From contig CALKMQ010000217.1 in NCBI GenBank assembly GCA_938092125.1, positions 1 through 10,042 of the forward strand: a stretch of DNA of 10,042 bases, written 5' to 3'. The stretch is from an uncultured bacterium (GTDB lineage: Bacteria > Fidelibacterota > Marinisomatia > Marinisomatales > UBA1611). A program made the translations under genes and the position numbers. Positions within the stretch are counted from its first letter, which is position 1. Each line of letters begins with the position of its first letter. The notes under the pieces were generated by a model that ran no database searches, was not told the DNA's origin, and was given only the letters and a program-made list of their open reading frames with translations. This document shows, piece by piece, positions 1 through 5,881 of this stretch.

Positions 1-1
1 C

Positions 2-52
2 ATCTGGCTAGGCATTGGTTCTATCTGGTGGAAATTTCTTGGCTGGTGGTAA
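2..52 (+). CDS. possible C-terminal tail of a membrane protein (partial)
   Basis: The first 50 bases can be read as the end of a gene that begins before the window. The frame starting at base 2 gives 16 residues rich in Trp, Gly and Ile (ending in Leu-Gly-Trp-Trp) before a TAA at 50-52. Its base composition is less AT-rich than the following spacer, which fits coding DNA. A competing frame from base 1 stays open to a TAG at 82-84, so the choice is not certain. No family can be named from so few residues. The stretch from 53 to 246 holds only very short ORFs and no recognisable RNA gene. Confidence 0.3.
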   Translation: MWLGIGSIWWKFLGWW

Positions 53-246
53 AAAAATCAATAGTCTATTTTGGGTTACTTTAGATATGAAGAGTAATCT
101 TAACGATTTAAATAATTAAAAAGATAAATATGCATTTAATATAAATGATGTTTTGAATAAACATACTAAAAAAGGTTATTTAGTGCTCTTGATTAAGGAA
201 AACAATTTTTAACTTAATTGATGATTATTTTAGGAAACAGGTAACG

Positions 247-921
247 ATGGTTGATGTATTTGAGTTTATAAAAGAAAAAAGAGCAGACTTAAAAGATAAT
301 ACTGATCGTTATCGTGTCATGATTGAACCAAAATTCAAAGCATTATCTCAAAAACTAAATACCAGTATCAGTAATACTTTGAACAACCCTTGGATGCTTA
401 ACCTACCATCGATTGATAAAACAAATATTTTTAAGAAAAAAGAGCCCATCTCAAATGAAAACACTAAAAAAGCATTTGATAAAATTAAAAATCGAGTAGG
501 AGAAGAGATATTAGTGGGGCAATGGGAAACGGTAAATCAAGATCAAATAAATAGATTTGCGGATTTAACAGGAGACAATCAGTGGATTCACACGGACGTC
601 GAAAAAGCAAAGATTGAATCCCCCTTTAAATCAACAATAGCCCATGGTTTCTTGACGTTGTCACTAATTCCAAAACTGACAGAAAATTTTGATTTTGAAA
701 GTATTCACCCCGGATTAAAAATGGTTGTTAATTGTGGATTAAATCAAGTTCGCTTTCCATATCCTGTAAAGTCAGGCTCAAAAATAAGAGGAAGAGTAAA
801 GATTACTAATTTGACTCCAAAAAGAAATAATATTGAGCTAGTTAATGAAGTAAGTATTGAGGTTGAAGGAAGAAAACGGTTCGGTTGTGTAGCTGAAACA
901 GTCTTGAGATTATATTATTAG
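247..921 (+). CDS. MaoC-like hot-dog dehydratase with N-terminal extension
   Basis: This 224-residue protein carries a MaoC/R-specific enoyl-CoA hydratase domain at about residues 90-224. The family hydrates trans-2-enoyl-CoA to (R)-3-hydroxyacyl-CoA, or the reverse, in the cytoplasm. The signature FADLTGDNQWIH supplies the expected catalytic Asp110 and His115, spaced five apart as in PhaJ. It is followed by SPFKSTIAHGF (125-135) and the beta-strand NQVRFPYPVKSG. The layout resembles the NodN/HtdZ-type single hot-dog proteins. Residues 1-88 are extra: polar and helical-looking with an NNPWMLNLP patch, and not recognised. The start is supported by AGGA at 232-235, 11 bases upstream. The MFS transporter frame follows closely downstream and is probably cotranscribed. 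The true acyl substrate cannot be read from sequence. Confidence 0.88.
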   Translation: MVDVFEFIKEKRADLKDNTDRYRVMIEPKFKALSQKLNTSISNTLNNPWMLNLPSIDKTNIFKKKEPISNENTKKAFDKIKNRVGEEILVGQWETVNQDQINRFADLTGDNQWIHTDVEKAKIESPFKSTIAHGFLTLSLIPKLTENFDFESIHPGLKMVVNCGLNQVRFPYPVKSGSKIRGRVKITNLTPKRNNIELVNEVSIEVEGRKRFGCVAETVLRLYY

Positions 922-972
922 ACTAAACTACGCTTTTTAAGTGTAATTAATAATTTTAAAAGAAGAATAAAT

Positions 973-2283
973 ATTAAAGCCTCTATTCTCAAAATTTTTT
1001 CTAGTTATAAAGATCTTCCCAAAAATGTACATCTATTATTTTTTCTAGAATTTAGCTTAAGCCTTATTCACGTTGCGTTTATCCTAATCCTTAACATTTA
1101 TTTAAGGAAGAAGGGTTTCTCAGATCCTGAGATTGCTTCTTTTAATTCATTACGATTTGTTGGCGCGCTTACCTTTGCCTTGCCATTAGGCATATATATT
1201 AGAGGGAAAAGATTAAAACCTTTCTTTGTTTTGTCTTCAGTAGCAGTGCCTCTAACTAGTATAATGATTATCGAGTCAATTAGATTGTCTATAATACCTT
1301 TAATTCAGTTAGCATTCATCTTGTGGGGCATAGGTATGATGGTAATGCGAGTATGTTCATTACCATTTATTATTAGAAGTACATCTGAAAAGAATAGCAC
1401 CGAAGCTTTATCCTTAAGCGCATCGACATGGTCGCTTTCGACGATTTTTTCAGGATTGATGATATCTGGTCTTGATTGGATTTCTAATTTAGAAATATTT
1501 GATAATAACTTTTCATTTTCTGAGTACAATATTTTATGGATCATTACAATAATTGGATTATTATCTTATTATTTCGCAATGAAAATTGATGAAGGTGGCG
1601 ATGAGAAACCGATAAAAAAAAGTGGTATTTTTTCATTACATAAAAATTATGATTGGAAAATAATATTTAGAGCGCTTTCGCCTTTGATTCTTATTTCCAT
1701 TGGAGCAGGATTAACTATTCCATTTGTTAATTTATTTTTTAATTCAGTTTTTGGCCTAAGTTCAAGTAATTTTAGTTTACTAGGTAGTATCACAGCTATC
1801 TTAGTTTTTATTTTTTCTTTATTAGTTCCAACTCTGAGAAAAAAATATGGTTATTGGGCAACCATCGTTGTTGTACAAAGTTTTGCTATAATATTTTTAA
1901 TCATTATGTCGTTGACAGAATTATACGCCTACCATAGCTATGCTTTATTTGTAGCTATTTTAGCTTATATTTTGAGACAACCTTTAATGCATATGGCTCA
2001 CCCTGCTTCTAATGAGCTAATGATGAACTTTGTAGGTAAAAAAAACCAAGAATTAATTAGTGCATTAAGTTCAAGTCTGTGGAGCGCTTCATGGTTCATT
2101 AGTGCCAAAATATTTGAATGGTTAAGACTTCTAGACTTCAAATATTATGAAATATTTTCGATCACTGCAGCTTTTTATATAGCGGGTGTAATTCTTTTTG
2201 GTTTCATTATAAATGAATATGAAAAAAACAAGGATAAACCTGAGCCTGTCTTGCCGATTGCGGAAGAGTTATCAATCGATTAA
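973..2283 (+). CDS. MFS-type transporter, non-canonical start (ATT proposed)
   Basis: This is a polytopic inner-membrane protein with about 12 hydrophobic segments and the look of the major facilitator superfamily. The second half opens with a transmembrane segment around SIGAGLTIPFVNLFF, and a charged central loop lies near EGGDEKPIKK. The first possible TTG start (1180) would delete helix 1. Upstream in the same frame the sequence is clearly coding: KDLPKNVHLLFFLEF, a helix, then NIYLRKKGFSDPEIASFNSLRF, a standard MFS helix 1 and loop. No ATG, GTG or TTG exists in this frame between the hydratase stop (919-921) and 1180. ATT at 973 is proposed because AGAAGA (961-966) sits six bases before it, giving 436 residues. 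ATA at 967 is an alternative, or a miscalled ATG. The usual GxxxDRxGRR loop is degenerate (IYIRGKRLKP). The substrate is unknown. Confidence 0.75.
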   Translation: MKASILKIFSSYKDLPKNVHLLFFLEFSLSLIHVAFILILNIYLRKKGFSDPEIASFNSLRFVGALTFALPLGIYIRGKRLKPFFVLSSVAVPLTSIMIIESIRLSIIPLIQLAFILWGIGMMVMRVCSLPFIIRSTSEKNSTEALSLSASTWSLSTIFSGLMISGLDWISNLEIFDNNFSFSEYNILWIITIIGLLSYYFAMKIDEGGDEKPIKKSGIFSLHKNYDWKIIFRALSPLILISIGAGLTIPFVNLFFNSVFGLSSSNFSLLGSITAILVFIFSLLVPTLRKKYGYWATIVVVQSFAIIFLIIMSLTELYAYHSYALFVAILAYILRQPLMHMAHPASNELMMNFVGKKNQELISALSSSLWSASWFISAKIFEWLRLLDFKYYEIFSITAAFYIAGVILFGFIINEYEKNKDKPEPVLPIAEELSID

Positions 2284-2299
2284 AAAATAATGTTGGCCA

Positions 2300-2316
2300 T
2301 GTTCTGCCTGAGAACA
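2300..2316. promoter_or_regulatory. inverted repeat 6-5-6 upstream of the HMA gene
   Basis: TGTTCT and AGAACA form a perfect inverted repeat around the five-base spacer GCCTG, ending 29 bases before the start of the metal-binding protein gene. There is no T-run after it, so it is not a normal intrinsic terminator. It could be an operator for a dimeric regulator or a small leader hairpin. A perfect 6-base arm pair can arise by chance in a window of this size, so confidence is low. Confidence 0.25.
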
Positions 2317-2345
2317 ATAAATTTATTCAATTATAGGAGTTAATT

Positions 2346-2645
2346 ATGAAAAGCTTATTATTATCTATATCGTTATTATCATTCTTGTCCGCTGAAGGCA
2401 ACAAAGTCAATTTAAAGATTGATGGTATGAAGTGCGCATACAGTTGTGCAGGAAAAGTATCTGAAGTTGTCCAAAATATTAAAGGCGTTGAAGATTGTAA
2501 GGTAGATTTTGCCTCTGGTACAGCTGAAGTTGTTTATGATGATAAGAAAATTAATTCAAAGAAAATTGTAAATTTTTTGAATAACGAAACATATTACAAA
2601 GCATCAATTCAAGACAAAAAAGATTCGAAAGATAATTCAATTTAG
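2346..2645 (+). CDS. exported HMA-domain heavy-metal-binding protein
   Basis: This 99-residue protein has a leader at residues 1-16 (basic Lys2, hydrophobic core, cleavage probably near SAEG). A single heavy-metal-associated domain follows at about 20-88. The metal loop reads DGMKCAYSC, so Cys30 and Cys34 are separated by three residues instead of the two of the classical GMTCxxC. Such CxxxC loops occur in HMA proteins of the Bacteroidetes side of the tree. Cys51 is a third cysteine, in KGVEDCKVDF. The rest follows the beta-alpha-beta-beta-alpha-beta pattern (GVEDCKVDF, TAEVVYDD, ISSKK-like helix 2). The tail is Lys/Asp rich. The likely role is metal (Cu, Zn or Hg) binding outside the cytoplasmic membrane. 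The start has the best ribosome site in the window, AGGAG at 2335-2339, six bases before ATG. The gene ends just before a strong terminator. Confidence 0.85.
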   Translation: MKSLLLSISLLSFLSAEGNKVNLKIDGMKCAYSCAGKVSEVVQNIKGVEDCKVDFASGTAEVVYDDKKINSKKIVNFLNNETYYKASIQDKKDSKDNSI

Positions 2646-2664
2646 TGTTGCATATTTAATTTTT

Positions 2665-2691
2665 AAAGCCCCGCTCCAAGCGGGGTTTTTT
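2665..2691 (+). terminator. Rho-independent terminator after the HMA gene
   Basis: CCCCGCT (2669-2675) pairs perfectly with AGCGGGG (2679-2685) over the three-base loop CCA. An A-run precedes the stem and a run of six T follows it. The GC-rich stem stands out sharply from the surrounding AT-rich DNA. It closes the hydratase-transporter-HMA group. Confidence 0.93.
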
Positions 2692-2717
2692 GTTTAAAAC
2701 TTGGCCATGAAATCAAA

Positions 2718-3362
2718 GTGTGTGGTAGATACGTAAACAAAAACACTAAGGAAGAAATAATTGAGTTTTTTGGTTCAGAAATTGTGCTTGATGAACCGAA
2801 TAAATTTAAACCTAGTTACAATATCTGCCCAACTCAGCTTGCGCCGGTTTTAAGGGTTGATTCTAGCGGTATGAAATTAGAAAATATGCATTGGGGTTTG
2901 ATTCCTTCATGGTCAAAAGATAAAAAGTATGCATCGAATTTAATTAATGCTCGTTTGGAAACTCTAACTGATAAACCTAGTTTTAAAGGTTTAGTAAAAA
3001 GTCATAGGTGCATAGTCGTCGCTAGTGGATACTATGAGTGGGTAAATACACAAAATGGAAAGCAACCCATGTATATACATTCAAATCAATCTGTTTTGCC
3101 CCTAGCTGGCTTGTGGACTAGTTGTGGTAATATAAACTCATTCACTATAGTCACACAAAACTCTTTTAGTCATCTAAAAAACCTTCATCATAGAATGCCT
3201 TTAATACTAGATAATTCAAGTATTTTAGCCTATTTAGATAGTGATATAGAATTTAATAACTCGTATAAAGTGTCCATAGACGGAATTCAATATCATAAAG
3301 TTTCAAAAATAGTTAATTCTGTTAAGCACGATAATGATGATTGTATTAAAAGTATAGATTAA
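2718..3362 (+). CDS. yedK: SRAP domain protein, abasic-site crosslinking (YedK/HMCES family)
   Basis: This 214-residue protein covers the whole SOS-response-associated peptidase fold. The family binds abasic sites in single-stranded DNA and forms a thiazolidine crosslink through Cys2 after Met removal, which shields the lesion. The visible signature is complete: MCGRY at the start, YNICPTQ (34-40), HWGLIPSW (58-65), NARLET with Asn77, RCIVVASGYYEW with Glu107, AGLWTS (130-135) and HHRMPLIL with catalytic His157. The start must be the GTG at 2718, since only this places Cys at position 2. No Shine-Dalgarno site is visible. An ATG at 2707 in another frame opens a nine-codon ORF (stop 2734-2736) that overlaps the true start. 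The gene begins only 27 bases after the terminator, so little room remains for a separate promoter. Confidence 0.95.
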   Translation: MCGRYVNKNTKEEIIEFFGSEIVLDEPNKFKPSYNICPTQLAPVLRVDSSGMKLENMHWGLIPSWSKDKKYASNLINARLETLTDKPSFKGLVKSHRCIVVASGYYEWVNTQNGKQPMYIHSNQSVLPLAGLWTSCGNINSFTIVTQNSFSHLKNLHHRMPLILDNSSILAYLDSDIEFNNSYKVSIDGIQYHKVSKIVNSVKHDNDDCIKSID

Positions 3363-3448
3363 TATTTTTAAAATGATTATTATCTAGGAAGGGATTAAAT
3401 AATTTTCGTTTTTTTAAAATCACATTTCAAATAAGTAATAGAGGTTTT

Positions 3449-4141
3449 ATGTATAAATATTTATTAGTCATTTTAGGTTTAGTTTTTATTTCATGTACCG
3501 GATCGAAACCAAAAATGTTATTCCCGGAGGAGGTCTCTCCTGATGTCTATGAGGTTTTATTAGATAATGAAACAGTAAAAGTCATGAAAGTTAGTTTTGC
3601 GCCTGGGCAGAGCGACAAAATGCATGATCACTATCCATTTACATTTCACTTATTAGATGGTGGTAAAGTTCAAGTCACAATGCCAGATGGTACAATAAAT
3701 GAGAGAAAAATTCCTGGGGGATTTACTGGGCATAATGAGAAAGGTGTCCGTCATCAAGTTAAAAATATTGGCTCAAAAGAAATTAACATTATTTTAATTG
3801 AGCACAAAAAATTAGGATTTATGCCATCTTTTAATACTGATGAGAGCCTTGCGCCTCAAAAAGTATCTCCAGAAATTTATGATTTAGTACATGAAGATGA
3901 AAAAATTAAAATATATTTAGCTTCTTTTGCTGCAGGTAAAAGTGATAAAGTGCATGAGCATGGTCCAAACACTGCTTATATTATTAATGGCGGCACTGTT
4001 AAAGTAGTAGGAGCAGATGGCTCTGTTAGCGAGCGATCATTCCCTGACGGGGCAGTTTCTTTTTCAGATAATATAGTTAGACATCAGGTTGAAAATATTG
4101 GTAGCACTGATATAAAAGTATTAATTGCAGAATATAAATAA
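3449..4141 (+). CDS. double-cupin lipoprotein
   Basis: This 230-residue protein has a lipoprotein-type leader (residues 1-15) ending FIS-Cys16, so it is probably membrane anchored outside the cytoplasm. The rest is two tandem cupin domains, 29-120 and 139-230. They align without gaps at an offset of 110 residues, with 39 of 92 positions identical by hand count. Each has HxH (His59/His61; His169/His171) and a later His in RHQV (His102; His212), enough for a three-His metal site. The Glu usual in the first cupin motif is absent. Each domain starts VSPxxY and ends in an ENIG/KNIG strand. Whether it is an enzyme or a ligand-binding protein is not visible. The start is supported by AGAGG at 3440-3444, four bases before ATG. 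It sits alone between the SRAP gene and a secreted orphan. Confidence 0.85.
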   Translation: MYKYLLVILGLVFISCTGSKPKMLFPEEVSPDVYEVLLDNETVKVMKVSFAPGQSDKMHDHYPFTFHLLDGGKVQVTMPDGTINERKIPGGFTGHNEKGVRHQVKNIGSKEINIILIEHKKLGFMPSFNTDESLAPQKVSPEIYDLVHEDEKIKIYLASFAAGKSDKVHEHGPNTAYIINGGTVKVVGADGSVSERSFPDGAVSFSDNIVRHQVENIGSTDIKVLIAEYK

Positions 4142-4231
4142 TGTTATTTTCAATGATTTGTATCTAAAAAATAAAATCAATCATTTGAATCTTTCGCTTT
4201 TGATTTTTAAATATTTCTAATAATATCTAGC

Positions 4232-4633
4232 ATGCGTACACAAATAATTGCTTTCATTGTGCTTATCGGGTTCGTCTTCTCCCAAGATGGTAGACCCTTT
4301 GAAATAACAGTGACACCTAGATATGTTGATGAGAAAAGAATCGTAGTTAATGTTCAATTAACTAATCTCACAAATAAACCTTTAGATTACTTAGAAGGCT
4401 TTCTTTTAGAAAGGAATGCCTCCAGGAAGCTTCTCGATGAAAAAAGAGTAGTGCTTACTGCCGGCTATGAACCATCATTAGAGACTGGTTTTGCTTCTAC
4501 GCGAAGTGTATCTTATGCAGTTAGTAAAGGTAAACCTAATACATATGAATTTGTTATCTCAAAGTGTAAGTTTTTTGGTGAATCCAAAATATTCACTTGG
4601 CATCCAAAAGCAGGTTACATTCGAATTGAGTAA
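4232..4633 (+). CDS. exported protein of unknown function
   Basis: This 133-residue protein begins with a clear signal peptide (residues 1-17, ending VFSQ, probable cleavage beside Gln18). The mature part looks all-beta: alternating hydrophobic strands such as FEITVTPRYV, RIVVNVQLTNLT and TYEFVISKCKFF suggest an immunoglobulin-like sandwich. There is one cysteine (Cys112) and no recognised catalytic motif. No Shine-Dalgarno site precedes the ATG. An AT-rich TAATAT just upstream could be a -10 element giving a very short leader, but this is weak. A strong terminator follows 22 bases after the stop, so it is probably the last gene of its transcript. I do not recognise the family. Confidence 0.75.
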   Translation: MRTQIIAFIVLIGFVFSQDGRPFEITVTPRYVDEKRIVVNVQLTNLTNKPLDYLEGFLLERNASRKLLDEKRVVLTAGYEPSLETGFASTRSVSYAVSKGKPNTYEFVISKCKFFGESKIFTWHPKAGYIRIE

Positions 4634-4655
4634 TAATCTTATATAAAATAAAATT

Positions 4656-4687
4656 AAAAAGCCCCTGGAATTTCCCAGGGGTTTTTT
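4656..4687 (+). terminator. Rho-independent terminator
   Basis: CCCCTGG (4662-4668) pairs perfectly with CCAGGGG (4675-4681) over a six-base loop. A five-base A-run precedes the stem and TTTTTT follows. It separates the secreted orphan from the YwqK-repeat cluster. Confidence 0.93.
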
Positions 4688-4703
4688 GTTTTATTAAGTC
4701 TCA

Positions 4704-4877
4704 ATGCAATATATAAAAATAAAACAAAAGAACTGGCAAAAGAAGAGGATCAATCATGGTGTCTCATGGATGGGAGCAATTAAGATTGGCCTCTTTAGTC
4801 CTAGTTTAAAAAAAGCATTAAATGATAAAGTAATAATTCCCGGTATTAATTTTTCAAATTATCAACTAAAAAAATAG
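4704..4877 (+). CDS. small basic ORF, 57 residues, unknown
   Basis: An ATG 16 bases after the terminator T-run opens a 57-residue frame. The N-terminus is strongly basic (IKIKQKNWQKKRINHG). A short Gly/Ile-rich apolar stretch (SWMGAIKIGLFSPSL, 21-35) follows, and the tail is polar. The TAG (4875-4877) lies inside the ribosome site of the following YwqK-repeat gene, an arrangement typical of translationally coupled genes. No Shine-Dalgarno site precedes this ATG, and no family is recognised. It might be a real small protein or a chance frame. The stop overlap and an amino-acid make-up unlike translated AT-rich spacer favour a real gene. Confidence 0.45.
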   Translation: MQYIKIKQKNWQKKRINHGVSWMGAIKIGLFSPSLKKALNDKVIIPGINFSNYQLKK

Positions 4878-4886
4878 AGGTCAAGA

Positions 4887-5261
4887 ATGAATAAATTTAT
4901 TGTGCTTTTTATTTTAACTTTTTTACATGGAAATAATTTGAGGCTTGCTCATGATTTTTATGATAACAGAATACCAAAAAGTATATATACTTATAAAGAG
5001 ACATCAACAAAAATTATTTTAAAAGAGAGCACCTCTTATTATAAAAATGGTAACATTAGTTATAAAGTTGAATATGATGCCAACGGACTGAATAGTAGAA
5101 AAACTTGGTGGCATAATAATGGTAACAAAAGTAAAATGATTACATTCGATGGTGGAAAAATTGATGGCATATGGATCACCTGGTCTTATGAAGGTTTAAA
5201 AATAAGCGAGAGATTTTATAAGGATGGCCTTATGATTAAAGAACGATTTCATCGGAAATAA
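4887..5261 (+). CDS. short exported YwqK/MORN-2 repeat protein
   Basis: This 124-residue protein has a signal-like leader at residues 1-17. About three repeats of the YwqK (MORN-2) type run from residue 50: SYYKNGNISYKVEY, TWWHNNGNKSKMITF and DGIWITWSYEGLKISERFY. Each has the pattern aromatic-x-x-Asn-Gly, Lys-rich strand, then Gly-x-Trp. Databases often label such proteins as antitoxins after Bacillus YwqK, but nothing here shows a toxin role, and the leader points to export. GAGG (4877-4880) lies six bases before the ATG and overlaps the stop of the small upstream ORF. It shares the repeat family with the much longer gene at 5882, with an orphan gene between them. The C-terminus KERFHRK ends in mid-repeat, so it may be a trimmed relative of the longer protein. 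Confidence 0.8.
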   Translation: MNKFIVLFILTFLHGNNLRLAHDFYDNRIPKSIYTYKETSTKIILKESTSYYKNGNISYKVEYDANGLNSRKTWWHNNGNKSKMITFDGGKIDGIWITWSYEGLKISERFYKDGLMIKERFHRK

Positions 5262-5345
5262 AATTTTTATAGATTGTGTTAAACTATTTGAATTAGATGT
5301 AAATTTTTTTGTTATTATAACTGTAATTAAAAACAATTTTCATAT

Positions 5346-5861
5346 ATGGAATTATTTAAAATAAAATCCAATATTGATGAAATAGCTAATGCACTTACTT
5401 ATCAAGTCTCATTAGTTAGTACAGTGTTTTCCGGAAACATTGCTAAAAATTATGACCTCACATACAAGCAGCATTTAAGACTACTACTTATTTCTACTGC
5501 CCAACAAATTCATTTGATTGACAGATTGCTATTGAAACATAATCTAACATCCCGTGAAGCCATTATACATCGTATCTTCATTGGACAGGCTAGGATGATA
5601 GCAGGACTATGGCCAAATCTATATGAGGAGGGCTCCTTGGAGTTCTTTTCAGATAAGCAATTAGAGTATACTCAGTACCCAGAAAAAATTAAAAATGATG
5701 ATATTCACTATCCAAAAGGTTCACTATTGTGGGAGTTTGGTGAGGAAATAGCTTTTAATAGTAGTATGCAAAAAAACCACAAAATTATCTTAACAACGAT
5801 AGGCACTTATAACTTCTATTATATCAATAATGATAAAATAATGGCTTTCATTAGAAATTAG
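5346..5861 (+). CDS. orphan protein between the two YwqK-repeat genes
   Basis: This 171-residue protein has no signal peptide and no membrane segment, so it is probably cytoplasmic, unlike both of its neighbours. Residues 1-90 look helical with regular hydrophobic spacing (QHLRLLLISTAQQIHLIDRLLL, then EAIIHRIFIGQARMIAGLW). The second half is mixed and ends in a Tyr/Phe-rich strand (TIGTYNFYYI). I recognise no family, metal site or catalytic motif. No Shine-Dalgarno site precedes the ATG. A TTGAAT (5288-5293) and TATTAT (5313-5318) pair upstream is a poor promoter match with a 19-base spacer. The stop lies 20 bases before the next gene, which has its own ribosome site, so the two are probably cotranscribed. 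Confidence 0.7.
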   Translation: MELFKIKSNIDEIANALTYQVSLVSTVFSGNIAKNYDLTYKQHLRLLLISTAQQIHLIDRLLLKHNLTSREAIIHRIFIGQARMIAGLWPNLYEEGSLEFFSDKQLEYTQYPEKIKNDDIHYPKGSLLWEFGEEIAFNSSMQKNHKIILTTIGTYNFYYINNDKIMAFIRN

Positions 5862-5881
5862 TATTTAATCAAGGAATACAA

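Noticed and set aside
919..921. TAG as a recoded or read-through codon joining hydratase and transporter
   Set aside because: The hydratase ends at a natural place (VLRLYY), and TAG is an ordinary stop for other genes here. A non-standard start or base error is simpler.
1305..1544. 79-residue minus-strand frame opposite the transporter
   Set aside because: It is fully antisense to clear transmembrane coding sequence and its translation shows no domain or leader.
4152..4185. Inverted repeat AATGATT / AATCATT after the cupin gene
   Set aside because: The stem is seven weak AT-rich pairs with a 20-base loop and no T-run, so it is not a credible terminator.
5288..5318. TTGAAT and TATTAT as a promoter for the 171-residue gene
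   Set aside because: The hexamers are mediocre with a 19-base spacer, and similar pairs occur throughout the AT-rich spacers.
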